Of a stretch of DNA of 64,000 nt, positions 11,301-19,305 are shown piece after piece. The translations under genes and the position numbers were made by a program. The DNA is from Mesorhizobium sangaii (GTDB lineage Bacteria > Pseudomonadota > Alphaproteobacteria > Rhizobiales > Rhizobiaceae). Each line of letters starts with the position of its first letter. The stretch's first letter is position 1. A model generated the notes under the pieces. It saw only the letters and a program-made list of their open reading frames with translations. It did no database searches and was not told where the DNA came from. The stretch is from positions 124,001 through 188,000 of the forward strand of contig NZ_JACHEF010000005.1 of the NCBI RefSeq assembly GCF_014207355.1, in the 5' to 3' direction.

Positions 11301-11404
11301 CCGCGCTCGGTCTTGGTCAGCACCACCAGCGCGCCGATCGCCCCGGCGACAGCGATGAGCAGCGTGTAGAGGACAATGCGAAGGATGCGCCTGAATATCT
11401 TCAT
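5345..11404 (-). CDS. tamB: Translocation and assembly module protein TamB, enlarged by internal duplication
   Basis: Large AsmA-like periplasm-spanning protein that works with TamA in outer-membrane biogenesis and lipid transport. It has 2019 residues; many TamB proteins have about 1250-1550. One N-terminal membrane anchor is visible (ILRIVLYTLLIAVAGAIGAL, about residues 8-27). The long middle is a beta-rich, repetitive region. The C-terminal DUF490/TamB domain (about 1700-2019) includes LAQLIFGRSMSNLSPLQIAQ and ends with an aromatic-rich tail (FYEKEY). A Gly run near residue 1780 is a flexible linker. Residues about 305-930 and 930-1550 are two tandem copies of the same unit, which accounts for the extra length. 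The start lies 3 bp after the tamA stop, so the two genes form an operon. Confidence 0.93.
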   Translation of the reverse strand: MKIFRRILRIVLYTLLIAVAGAIGALVVLTKTERGRDNLAGIISRLASSDDRKITVSGIDGIWSGALSVDHVVLEDRQGAWLVARKVAVDWSPLALLSKSFSAQRIAAERIELARLPVASTQPVQSGGTTALPVSLDIKQIDLPEIALGQDLAGSGIAELAAKGMLKADAAPLAVETTLNVTRHDGKQGNVDAKVHFAPADNKLDLDLKASEPAGGIIANLLNLPDAPPVDIIVSGTGPLANWSGIGTFVVDGQIVTQLTGRHQLTDKGNHIEAKGDGDFARFLPVNLKPLFAGKTSFDVAGTATSAGGVTVDRASIDSDAVHGTASGIVDPAGASDLAVELAAKGAPVVISVGSKAQPITLAINNATARAFGDGKTPIIDIGASFVSIVAGGTRLDDLAAQIHSDGFDIQNRAGPVTVKLAAGGLKTDVATLAPLVTGKVNVDLAGSVSKDAIAIDEGTLRSDALNASLTATVALADLSMQLKMNADAVATALPPQIASVLGARVKFSAAATRDPQGSFAANSISFTSGTLSASGTASAQGTDIQADIKGKLGDVSVLSPMVGVPVAGGVNFALSASGARTAPDFTVSADSDSLTASGRTVKSVKLTASGKADIASPAANISLTGSVNDQPLDIKAALVTSEGKRSINGFLVSLGDNKVSGDLALDDKFMPLGTLTLAAPAIDQLAALAGQAVTGDIDGTIRFARDGDAPSVSIDAKSTSIARGEVTAKAITVNALIANYLKAPAIAGSIKADGVTSGTTEIGGIGVDLKRDGDWTNFTGGATVSGIPATAAGRVKIADGTTSIEIASGEATVRGIKAAIAQPSTLSIANGTTSIERLALDVGGGSVTLSGTAGQALDLAAQFSALPATLANDFSPGLDAVGTLGGTAQVTGSPSMPEVRFNAQLAGVETSQTRQAGLGLLAVDAAGSYTVAGGVALDHATLSGDKISGKAAGTLNPNGASDFALDLASTGPSLPLMLGSAESPIKLELQALSVKAAGQGMRPRLDISATLPSVATKLTKLEGVAVALHSDAFDLKSRTGPISGTVSADRIGLDNPTIAPLIAGKVTAKVAGSLAADAIIIDSGSVTSDALISDFSGRVSLADGAIELNLKADAASAALPAAVRGVLAERTELSAALKRDASGNVNVDGLKLVSGALTAQGQASLADNKVAADIKGALSDISLLSKDAKGAIAFALNAQGPATAPDLSLTVDSDRLLVAAREITGLKLTATGKADAATPAANVQLTGNVAGQALQGSAVLATADGKSAINGLLLSLGKNRISGDLALDEKFVPVGTIALDLPDIGPLAALALEKAEGDVRGTIAFSKNGTAPQAAIKAATASISRGDLQAKAVSVDALIANYLAAPVISGKVRADTVTSGGTVISGINVDLKRDGDWTGFSGGATVKGIPAQAAGRVKVANGTTTIELASGQAVVKGIKAAIAQASTVSIANGTTTLDRLVLNLGGGTATVTGKVGTALDINATLERVPMSLANSFSPGLDAAGSISGTAKVTGAPASPAVAFNIDAAGVQTSQTRGAGVGAVSVASSGTFAANKLTFNANVSDGAGLGLKGGGTVTTAGTPALVLDFNGAVPFGLISQKLAAQGLSLSGTANVNVQVRGPATSPVIGGSVSTSGARLVDARSGLAVNDLAADVSIAGGVARINRLTGTLSTRGSLSASGTVGINPAQGFPADLSIKLVDGRYTDGRVVTANLGGDLTIKGPLTSAPVIAGTINLAKTVITVPDKLPGSLAALDVKHKNAPGAVLAQDKALRPPTTGGGGGGGGSGLALDVTVNAPNQIFIQGRGVDAELGGSLRLTGPASSPQAVGTFTLQRGRLSILGKRLTFTEGTVGFSGSLVPYLNLTATTTTSSTTVTIVVSGEATNPKFTFSSVPALPEDEVLAQLIFGRSMSNLSPLQIAQLAEAAGQLAGVGGSTSLLENLRSAIGVDDLDVTTDDKGGTAVSAGKYLNDRTYVTIQKGDKPGSGKATIDLNVGRGVKLRGEANDAGEAKGGIFYEKEY
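6755..10490 (-). repeat. Tandem intragenic duplication in tamB (two units of about 1.87 kb)
   Basis: Two diverged in-frame copies lie head to tail. Landmark pairs include LIANYLKAPAIAGSIKADG with LIANYLAAPVISGKVRAD, VDLKRDGDWTNFTGG with VDLKRDGDWTGFSGG, and GISGDLALDEKF-type segments, offset by about 620-628 codons. The limits are approximate because the copies differ at about half of their residues. Confidence 0.85.
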
Positions 11405-11407
11405 CGC

Positions 11408-13336
11408 TCAGAACGCCTGCCCGATGCCGGCATAGATGCCGAAATGCGGATCGTCTGGGTCGCGATTGAGCGGCACCGCCGCGTCGATGCGCAGCGGCCC
11501 GAATGGCGTGACATAGCGCAGGCCGACACCAGCGCCGACCTTGACGTCGGAGAAATTGGGCACCGATTTGGTCGACACCGTGCCGGCATCGACAAACGGC
11601 ACGATGCCGATCGTATCGGTGATGGCGATGCGCATTTCGACCGAGGTCTCGAAGAAGGACAGACCGCCGATCGGCTGGCCGGTGAAATCCTTGGGACCGA
11701 TGCCCTGGTAGGCATAGCCGCGCACCGAACCGCCGCCGCCGGAATAGAAGCGCCGGTCGGCTGGTACATTTTCAAGGCTGGTGCCGACGATCGAGCCGAC
11801 GGCGACACGCTCGGCCAACACGAACTTCGAAGCCGAATCCAGGGACTGATAGGCCGAACCCTCGCCCTTCAGCTTGAGGAATGCCGCACCGCTCAGAATG
11901 TCATAGCTCGGCTCGGCATAGGCCAGGATCCGGAAGCCGCCGGTCGGGTTCAGACGGTTGTCACGGTTATCGTAGACATATTGCAGCGGAATGCTGGCGA
12001 TCAGATATTTGTGCTTGCCGAAAGCATCGTGGATACGCGAATAGTCGAGCGACACTTCCGCCGAAACCGTCTGCTTCTTGGTGAGTTCGTAGGACAGGCC
12101 GGTGCTGCCCTTGACCGAGAAATGGTCATAGGCGTCCGGATGCTCGAGCACGGTCTTGAACCTGGCGAAGAACTTTGACGCCGGCCCGATCACGCCCGGT
12201 TTTTCGAACATGATTCCGGCATTGTAGTTGAGCTCGCTGAGGTCGTTGCTGCCAATACCGCTGATGGCCCCGTCGATGCGCAGCTTTTCGGCCCGGCCAA
12301 ACAGGTTGCGATGGCCCCAATAACCTTCCAGGCCGAGGCCCTCGGTGTTAGAGAAGGTGCCGCCGACACCGAAAAAGCGTGGCTTGCGCTCGCTGACCTG
12401 GACGCCGATCGGAATGTTGCCGTCGGCATCGAGCTTGTCGGCTTCCTTGAACGTCACGCTGTTGAACACCTCGAGCGCCAGCAACCGGTCGCGCGCATCG
12501 CTGATCTCGTCGGGCGAATATTGCCGGCCGCGCTTGAGGCCGGTCATGTATTCGGTGAAGTCGCGATCGACCTTCTCGGTGCCTTCCACCGTGGTGTCGC
12601 CATAGCCGGCGACCGGCCCGGCGGCGACCGTCAGCGTCACGTCGAGCGTCGAGGTAGCATGGTCGGCGACGATCTGGCGGTCAGTCACCTTGGCCAGCGG
12701 CCTGCCCTCCTGCTTCAGCGCCCGCACGATCAGCGCTTCGGCCTTGAGCACAGCGCCGGATCCGGCGTCACCGCCGGCGATCAGGCCATAATCGGCGCTC
12801 ATCAAGCCCGCCGCGTCACCCTCCAACCGGATATTGCCGAGAGTGAATTTCGGCCCGCTGGCGATATCGATGACCACCGGGACCGGCTGCGGGCCCTTGA
12901 ATTCGGCATCGGGCGGCAAATCGTCGAGCGGCTTGCCGTCGATGGTGATGGTGACGACACCTTCATAGCGGGCATCGGCATAGAGCGCCGCGACCAGCTG
13001 TTCACGGTCGCTACGCGCCTTCGCCATCAGCCCGAGCGAGCCGGAAACCGGACGCTCCTCGTCACTTTTCAGGGCCGAGGCATTTTCGAGCTTCTTGACG
13101 AGATCCTTGTCGGCATCGGGCGCGGAAATGGTGACGGCATAGCGCAGGGGGTCGACGATGTCGGCGTCCTCGTCCTTCGACGATCCCCACAGCTTGATGC
13201 CGAAAAGCTCGAACGCAGCAGCATCTCCGGCCTCGGCGACAAGCGCGGTTGAGCAGATCATGACCAAAAGCAGGGCGCGCGAAAGCACACGCCCTGGCGC
13301 GGTACCTCCTGACATCTGCTCTTCATGCGCCGGCAT
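11408..13336 (-). CDS. tamA: Outer-membrane autotransporter assembly factor TamA (BamA/Omp85 family)
   Basis: Omp85-family outer-membrane protein of 642 residues, partner of TamB. A signal peptide (VLSRALLLVMICSTALVAEA) is followed by POTRA-like domains (about 60-330) and a 16-strand barrel (about 340-642). The barrel shows the family segments FYSGGGGSVRGYAYQ, the conserved L6-loop region, and DAGTV, and it ends GIYAGIGQAF with the terminal Phe used for BAM recognition. Its size and pairing with tamB argue for TamA rather than BamA. The first ATG at 13336 has little Shine-Dalgarno support; an ATG at 13315 (MSGGTAPG) is an alternative start. Upstream, 13337-13608 separates it from the divergent macroglobulin gene. 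Confidence 0.93.
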   Translation of the reverse strand: MPAHEEQMSGGTAPGRVLSRALLLVMICSTALVAEAGDAAAFELFGIKLWGSSKDEDADIVDPLRYAVTISAPDADKDLVKKLENASALKSDEERPVSGSLGLMAKARSDREQLVAALYADARYEGVVTITIDGKPLDDLPPDAEFKGPQPVPVVIDIASGPKFTLGNIRLEGDAAGLMSADYGLIAGGDAGSGAVLKAEALIVRALKQEGRPLAKVTDRQIVADHATSTLDVTLTVAAGPVAGYGDTTVEGTEKVDRDFTEYMTGLKRGRQYSPDEISDARDRLLALEVFNSVTFKEADKLDADGNIPIGVQVSERKPRFFGVGGTFSNTEGLGLEGYWGHRNLFGRAEKLRIDGAISGIGSNDLSELNYNAGIMFEKPGVIGPASKFFARFKTVLEHPDAYDHFSVKGSTGLSYELTKKQTVSAEVSLDYSRIHDAFGKHKYLIASIPLQYVYDNRDNRLNPTGGFRILAYAEPSYDILSGAAFLKLKGEGSAYQSLDSASKFVLAERVAVGSIVGTSLENVPADRRFYSGGGGSVRGYAYQGIGPKDFTGQPIGGLSFFETSVEMRIAITDTIGIVPFVDAGTVSTKSVPNFSDVKVGAGVGLRYVTPFGPLRIDAAVPLNRDPDDPHFGIYAGIGQAF

Positions 13337-13608
13337 TAAGACAACCTAGAATGAAAACCTAAAATTGGAATGAAGTTCTGAAGCGCTCGTAAAGGGGCCA
13401 CAATCCAATTGTCTGAAATAGGATGGGCTTGGAATTCACACCTTCTGCGTCGCCGCAAGAAAGCGTGATCCCCTGTCCTATGGAGCTACTACCGGTGATC
13501 GGCCGGAAAGGAAACCGTTGGCAGGCGGAACCCTGTCGCGTCCTTGTGTTGACAAGCCTGACTGATGCTTGATCATGCCTGGACGTCAGCAGTGTCTGGG
13601 AGGGTGTT

Positions 13609-16600
13609 ATGGCAATGCGCGCGGCCCGTGGTCTGTCGATCCTGATTTTTCTCTTTTTTGCCTGGAGTGGTGTCGCGCAAGCGGCTGAAGCCAGGCGAAT
13701 CGCGACAACGGACAATTCCGATTATTTCGGATTTGATCTCCGGTCCGACCAGAATGTCACGCTCGACCAGTGCAAGACGACATGTCTGGGTGATCCGGCC
13801 TGCCGCGCCTTCACCTACAACACCAAGGCCAAATGGTGTTTCCTCAAATCCGACTACAATCAGCTGAAGCCGTTCAGCGGCGCGGTCGCCGGCAAGGTCG
13901 TCAACATCGATGGCGACCCCGACATCGGCGCGCCGCCGGAACTTGCCTTCTTCCCCAACTGGATGGCCGATCAGGCCCAGCAATACCGCAACAAGCTGTT
14001 GGGTCCGGCCTATGTCAAGCCGACGGAAGGGCTGACGGCGCTGACGAATGCCGCCGAACAGTCCGTGCTTACCGGCGACCACCGCTCCGCCATGCTGAGA
14101 TATGAAGGCGCCGTGTCCGTCATGCCCGATGATGGCCAGCTCTGGCTCGACCTCGCGCGCGAAACGCTGGCCGTGCAGCCTGCCGCCAACACCTCCGAGG
14201 CTTCCACTTTGCCGGCAAACGGCACCTCGGCCGCCTTCAACGCCTATAAGCTGCTGCGCACCGCCAAGACGCGCGCCGAAGTGCTGGCGTTGCTCGGCAA
14301 CGGCCTCGACAAGCGCGACCTCTACCGGCCAGCGCTGCAGGCCTATGAGGCGAGCCTTGCGCTGGTCCCCTCGCCGGCAGTCCAGGCCGACTATGCCGAC
14401 CTGAAGGCCCGCAAGGGTTTCCGCGTCATCGACCACACTGTCGACGCCGACACCAGCGCGCCGCGCATCTGCGCACAATTCTCCGAGGATCTGGTCAAGA
14501 CCGGCGTCGACTACGCCCAGTTCGTCACCGTCGACAACGCGCCGCCCAAGGGCGTCGAGGCCAAGGACAAGCAGATCTGCGTCGAAGGTCTGGAGCACGG
14601 CCAGCATTACGAGGTCACCTTCCGCGCCGGCCTGCCGGCCGCCATCGGCGAGGTGACTGCCGCCCCCGTGGTGCTGTCGATCTATGTGCAGGACCGGGCG
14701 CCCTCGGCCCGCTTCACCGGCGACAGCTTCGTGCTGCCGGCGGGCGCGCGCCGCGGCATTCCGGTTGTCACCGTCAACATGATCGCGGCCGAGATGAAGC
14801 TCTACCGCATCGGCGACCGTTCGCTGGCGCAGCTTCTTTCGGGCTATCAGTTCCTCCACCAGCTCGACAGCTATGATATCTCCAACATTTCCGAGCAGAT
14901 GGGCGAGCCGGTCTGGCAAGGCCAGCTCGACATCGCCAATGATCTGAACAAGGAGGTCACCACCTCCTTCCCAGTCGACGAGGCGTTGCCGCAACGCAAG
15001 CCCGGCGTCTATGTGCTGACCGCCCAGGCCGTCAACGACAAGAGCGACGACTACAACTCGATGGCCACGCAATGGTTCGTCGTCTCCGACATCGGCCTGT
15101 CGACCTACACCGGCCAGGACGGGCTCAATGTCTTTGCCCGTTCGCTGGGCAGCGCCAAGCCGATATCGGGCGCCGAACTGACGCTGGTTGCTCGGAACAA
15201 CGAGGTTCTCGGCACCGCGACCACGGATGCCGACGGCCACGCCGTCTTCAACCCCGGCCTGACGCGTGGCGACGGCGGCATGGTGCCGGCGGTGCTGATG
15301 GCCAAGCAGGGCGACAATGATTTCGTCTTCCTCGACATGGGCCGGGCCGGCTTCGACCTGTCCGACCGCGGTGTCACCGGACGCGCGGCGCCCGGCGCGC
15401 TCGACGTCTATGCCTGGACCGAGCGCGGCATCTACCGCGCCGGCGAGGATGTCCATGTCGCCGCCCTTGCCCGCGACGGCGCTGCCAAGGCGGTCGAGAA
15501 CCTGCCGCTGACCTTCATCTTCTCGCGCCCCGACGGCGTCGAGGACCGCCGCATCGTCAGCGACGGCGCATCGGCCGGCGGCCATGCCGTTGACCTGCCG
15601 CTCGAGCCCAACGCCATGCGCGGCACCTGGTCAGTGTCGATCTACACCGATCCCAAGCAGCCGGCGGTCGCCAGCCAGATGTTCCTGGTCGAGGATTTCG
15701 TACCGGATCGCATCGAATTCGACCTGAAGGCTGACAAACAGGAGATCGCGCAGGGCGAAACCGCCAACATCAACATTGACGGCCGCTTCCTCTACGGCGC
15801 GCCGGCAGCAGGCCTGGCGCTCGAAGGCGAGCTGACGCTGTCGACGTCCCGCGATTGGGACCGTTTCCAGGGTTTTTCCTTCGGCCTCGCCGATGAGCAG
15901 TCGGCCGAACCCACGGTCACCCCCCTCACCGATCTGCCGGTGGTCGGCGATGACGGCAAGGCGACCTTCCCGGTCTCTGTCGAGCAACTGCCCTCGACCA
16001 CCAAGCTGGTCGACGCCAAGGTGACGGTCAGGATGCGCGAAACCGGTGGCCGCGCCATCGAGCGTTCGCTCAACATCGGCATCCGCCCGCAAGGTCATAT
16101 GATCGGCATCCGCCCGGATTTCGCCGACAATGAAGTGCCGCAAGGCGGCACGGCGAAGTTCAGCCTGATCGCCGTCGATCCCGACGGCAAGCGTGAGGCG
16201 CTGAAAGGCGCGCAGTGGACGCTGGTCAAGGTCGAACGCAATTACCAGTGGTACCGCTCCAACAACTCCTGGAACTACGAGCCGGTCACCTTCACCAAGT
16301 CGATCGCCAACGGCCAGGTGGACCTCAGCGCCGACGGCGACGCAACGGTCTCCGTGCCGGTCGACTGGGGCCAGTACCGACTCGAGGTCGAAACCGCCGA
16401 TCCCGAGGGACCAGCGACCAGCTATGAGTTCGACGCCGGCTGGTACGTCTCCTCGACCACCACCGAAACGCCTGACGGCCTCGAGATCGGCCTAGACAAG
16501 GACACCTATGCCGCCGGCGAAGTGGCCAAGCTCAAGGTCTCGCCGCATTTTGCCGGCGAACTCCTGATCAACATCGGCTCGGACAAGCTGTTGAAGACCG

Positions 16601-19089
16601 TCACGGCAACCGTGCCGGCCGGCGGCAGCACCGTCGACATCCCGGTCGGTGACGACTGGGGCGCCGGCGCCTATGTCACGGCGACCCTGTTCCGGCCTGG
16701 CGACGCGCAGGAATCGCGCATGCCGGCCCGGGCCATCGGCGTGAAATGGCTGAAGGTCGATCCGGGCTCGAAGAAGCTCGCCATCACCCTGACGCCGCCG
16801 GACAAGACCATGCCGCGCCAGCAGCTGTCGATCCCGGTCGCGGTGGCCGGCGTGCAGCCTGGCAGCAACGCCTATGTCATGGTTGCCGCCGTCGATGTCG
16901 GCATCCTCAACCTGACCAACTACAAGGCGCCCGATCCGGAAAACTGGTTCTTTGGCCAGCGCATGCTGGGCATGGAAATCCGCGACCTCTACGGCCGCCT
17001 GATCGACGGCTCGCTGGGCAACACGGGCAAGCTCAGGACCGGCGGCGACGGCGCGAACATGCAGACGCAAGGCAGCCCGCCGACCGAAAAGCTGGTCGCC
17101 TTCTTCTCTGGTCCGGTTCAGCTCGACGCCGACGGCAAGGCGCGGATCGACTTCGACATTCCGCAGTTCAACGGCACCGTGCGCGTCATGGCTGTCGCCT
17201 GGACCAAGGAAGCGGTCGGCCATGCCCAGTCCGACGTCATCGTGCGTGATCCGGTGGTCATAACCGCCGGCCTGCCGCGCTTCCTGGCGCCTGGCGACGC
17301 CGCCGTCATGCGCCTCGATGTCGCCGACACCGATGGCCCGGCCGGTGACTATGCGCTGTCGATAAACACCACAGGCGACCTGTCGACCGGCGACAAGCCT
17401 CTGCCTGAGAAGCTGACGCTGGCCAAGGGCAAGCGGCAGACACTGACCGTGCCGCTGATCGCACAGACGGCGGGCAATGCCTCGATCATCATCAAGCTTG
17501 CCCATGCCGACGGCACCGCTGTCGAGCAGACGCTGTACGTGCCGGTGCGGCCGGCGCAATTGCCGGTCACCACCCGCCTGGTCGTCGACCTCAAGGGCAA
17601 TGGAGGCGCACTGCGCGTCGACAAGGAACTCCTGGCGGCAAGCCTGCTCGACGGCGCTTCCGTCAGCGTCGGCGTTTCGCAGGCGGCAGCCTTCGACGTA
17701 CCCTCGCTTTTGATGACGCTCGACCGCTACCCCTACGGTTGCGCCGAGCAGACCACCAGCCGCGCCATGCCGCTTCTCTACGTCAATGAATTGGCGTCCG
17801 GCATCGGCATGGCCAGTGACCCTGACCTGCACGGCCGCATCCAGGACGCCATCTACAAGGTTCTGAGCTACCAGGCCTCTGCCGGCAGCTTCGGCCTGTG
17901 GGGCCCGGGCTCCGGCGACCTCTGGCTCGACGCCTATGTCACCGACTTCCTGACCAGGGCGCGCGAGCAGAAATACGACGTGCCGAGCCTGGCCATGAAC
18001 CAGGCGCTGAGCAACCTGCAGAACTCGCTCGGCTACGATCAAAGCGTACAGGACCGTGGCAGCGAGATCGCCTACGCCCTCTACGTCCTGGCCCGCAACA
18101 AGAAGGCCTCGATCGGCGACCTGCGCTACTATGCCGATACCCAGCTCGAAGCCTTCTCGAGCCCGATGGCGGTTGCCCAGCTGGCGGCGAGCCTGGCGCT
18201 CTACGGCGACACGCCGCGCGGTGAAGCGACGTTCAAGACCGCGCTGCAGCTCGCCAAGGCAACAACCGACTATGACTACTACCGCTCCGACTATGGCTCG
18301 CCGCTCCGTGACGGCGCGGCGATGCTGGCACTGGCGGCGGAATCGAAGCCGGTGCCAACGATCGTGCCGGAGCTTATCAAGCTGGTGACGAAGGAACGCG
18401 CCGAAGCCGATTGGACCACCACCCAGGACGAATCCTGGATGCTGCTGGCGGCCCGCGCATTGAAGGAAGGCAATGATTCGATCACGCTGACCGTCAATGG
18501 CGCGCCGCATTCTGGCGGTTATTCCAACCAGATCAACGGCAGCGACCTGGTCGACAGCCCGCTCGCCATCGCCAACACCGGCAAGACCCCGCTGCAGGCC
18601 GTCGTCACCACCGTGGCGTCGCCGATCCAGCCGTTGCCGGCCAGCGGCGACGGCTTCACCATCGGCCGAACCTACTACAAGCTCGATGGCACCGAAGCCA
18701 ACGTCACCGAGGCGACGCAGAACGAACGCTACGTCGTTGTGCTCAAGATCTACGAGCAGAACAACTGGCCTTCGCGCCTCTTGATCACCGACTTGTTGCC
18801 GGCAGGCTTCGAGATCGACAATCCAGGCCTGGTCTCCAGTGCGCAATTGTCGAACTTCTCCTGGCTCGCCCAGACCGACGCCGCCCATCTCGAATTCCGC
18901 GACGACCGTTTCGTCGCTGCGTTCAACCCCAATGAGGGCGACGGCGACCGCAACATCACGCTTGCCTATGTCGTGCGCGCGGTGACGCCGGGCACCTACG
19001 CCCATCCGGCGGCAACGGTGGAGGATATGTACCGGCCGCAGTATTCGGCCCGCACCGCCACCGGCATGATGGAGGTCAAGGCGCCGTAA
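13609..19089 (+). CDS. Alpha-2-macroglobulin family protein with N-terminal PAN/Apple-like domain
   Basis: Bacterial macroglobulin (YfhM/ECAM-like) of 1826 residues, thought to trap foreign proteases in the periplasm. It has a Sec signal (LSILIFLFFAWSGVAQA). A Cys-rich PAN/Apple-like segment follows (about 40-105: DQCKTTCLGDPACRAFTY, then WCFLKSDYNQL). MG domains come next (AWTERGIYRAGEDVHVAAL near 605 is a family signature). The thioester motif CAEQ has Cys1378, within YPYGCAEQTTSR. An alpha-alpha toroid and C-terminal MG domain (LLITDLLPAGFEIDNPG) complete it. No lipobox Cys follows the signal, unlike the E. coli lipoprotein. GGGAGG precedes the ATG, and a possible TTGACA box lies at 13549. 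pbpC follows, the usual pairing. Confidence 0.95.
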   Translation: MAMRAARGLSILIFLFFAWSGVAQAAEARRIATTDNSDYFGFDLRSDQNVTLDQCKTTCLGDPACRAFTYNTKAKWCFLKSDYNQLKPFSGAVAGKVVNIDGDPDIGAPPELAFFPNWMADQAQQYRNKLLGPAYVKPTEGLTALTNAAEQSVLTGDHRSAMLRYEGAVSVMPDDGQLWLDLARETLAVQPAANTSEASTLPANGTSAAFNAYKLLRTAKTRAEVLALLGNGLDKRDLYRPALQAYEASLALVPSPAVQADYADLKARKGFRVIDHTVDADTSAPRICAQFSEDLVKTGVDYAQFVTVDNAPPKGVEAKDKQICVEGLEHGQHYEVTFRAGLPAAIGEVTAAPVVLSIYVQDRAPSARFTGDSFVLPAGARRGIPVVTVNMIAAEMKLYRIGDRSLAQLLSGYQFLHQLDSYDISNISEQMGEPVWQGQLDIANDLNKEVTTSFPVDEALPQRKPGVYVLTAQAVNDKSDDYNSMATQWFVVSDIGLSTYTGQDGLNVFARSLGSAKPISGAELTLVARNNEVLGTATTDADGHAVFNPGLTRGDGGMVPAVLMAKQGDNDFVFLDMGRAGFDLSDRGVTGRAAPGALDVYAWTERGIYRAGEDVHVAALARDGAAKAVENLPLTFIFSRPDGVEDRRIVSDGASAGGHAVDLPLEPNAMRGTWSVSIYTDPKQPAVASQMFLVEDFVPDRIEFDLKADKQEIAQGETANINIDGRFLYGAPAAGLALEGELTLSTSRDWDRFQGFSFGLADEQSAEPTVTPLTDLPVVGDDGKATFPVSVEQLPSTTKLVDAKVTVRMRETGGRAIERSLNIGIRPQGHMIGIRPDFADNEVPQGGTAKFSLIAVDPDGKREALKGAQWTLVKVERNYQWYRSNNSWNYEPVTFTKSIANGQVDLSADGDATVSVPVDWGQYRLEVETADPEGPATSYEFDAGWYVSSTTTETPDGLEIGLDKDTYAAGEVAKLKVSPHFAGELLINIGSDKLLKTVTATVPAGGSTVDIPVGDDWGAGAYVTATLFRPGDAQESRMPARAIGVKWLKVDPGSKKLAITLTPPDKTMPRQQLSIPVAVAGVQPGSNAYVMVAAVDVGILNLTNYKAPDPENWFFGQRMLGMEIRDLYGRLIDGSLGNTGKLRTGGDGANMQTQGSPPTEKLVAFFSGPVQLDADGKARIDFDIPQFNGTVRVMAVAWTKEAVGHAQSDVIVRDPVVITAGLPRFLAPGDAAVMRLDVADTDGPAGDYALSINTTGDLSTGDKPLPEKLTLAKGKRQTLTVPLIAQTAGNASIIIKLAHADGTAVEQTLYVPVRPAQLPVTTRLVVDLKGNGGALRVDKELLAASLLDGASVSVGVSQAAAFDVPSLLMTLDRYPYGCAEQTTSRAMPLLYVNELASGIGMASDPDLHGRIQDAIYKVLSYQASAGSFGLWGPGSGDLWLDAYVTDFLTRAREQKYDVPSLAMNQALSNLQNSLGYDQSVQDRGSEIAYALYVLARNKKASIGDLRYYADTQLEAFSSPMAVAQLAASLALYGDTPRGEATFKTALQLAKATTDYDYYRSDYGSPLRDGAAMLALAAESKPVPTIVPELIKLVTKERAEADWTTTQDESWMLLAARALKEGNDSITLTVNGAPHSGGYSNQINGSDLVDSPLAIANTGKTPLQAVVTTVASPIQPLPASGDGFTIGRTYYKLDGTEANVTEATQNERYVVVLKIYEQNNWPSRLLITDLLPAGFEIDNPGLVSSAQLSNFSWLAQTDAAHLEFRDDRFVAAFNPNEGDGDRNITLAYVVRAVTPGTYAHPAATVEDMYRPQYSARTATGMMEVKAP

Positions 19090-19129
19090 GGCGTCGATGA
19101 TGGCGATCATGAACATGGCGACAGCGCTG

Positions 19130-19298
19130 CCCCTCATCCGCCTGCCGGCACCTTCTCCCCGTATAGTGACGGGGAGAGGGGGACTGCCGCGATCGTCGGC
19201 ACCTGTTCTGCAATGTTGGAAATTGGCGAAAGCCTCTGCGCAGGCTCCTTTCTCCCCGTTTCTATACGGGGAGAAATGCCCGGAAGGGCAATGAGGGG
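19130..19298 (+). repeat. Inverted pair of rhizobial palindromic intergenic elements
   Basis: Two copies of the same roughly 49-bp element face each other: 19130-19178 (begins CCCCTCATCC, contains CTCCCCG-tatagtga-CGGGGAG) and 19249-19298 (the inverse, ending AATGAGGGG). Each forms its own hairpin, and together they could form one long imperfect stem. I recognise similar elements between genes in rhizobia. The second copy supplies the Shine-Dalgarno bases of pbpC. Confidence 0.8.
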
Positions 19299-19305
19299 CG
19301 GCGCA

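Noticed and set aside
10193-12178. Open frame of 661 codons antisense to tamB and tamA
   Set aside because: It crosses the junction of two well-supported genes and has Arg/Asp-rich low-complexity content typical of antisense frames here.
11408-13336. BamA
   Set aside because: The protein is too short for five POTRA domains and is paired with tamB, so TamA is the better call.
13573-15585. Open frame of 670 codons antisense to the start of the macroglobulin gene
   Set aside because: No conserved motif; the sense frame has a signal peptide, PAN-like cysteines and MG domains.
16492-19137. Open frame of 881 codons antisense to the macroglobulin gene
   Set aside because: It is a shadow of the real gene in GC-rich DNA: the composition is Arg/Ala/Gly-rich with no recognisable domain, while the sense strand has complete family motifs.
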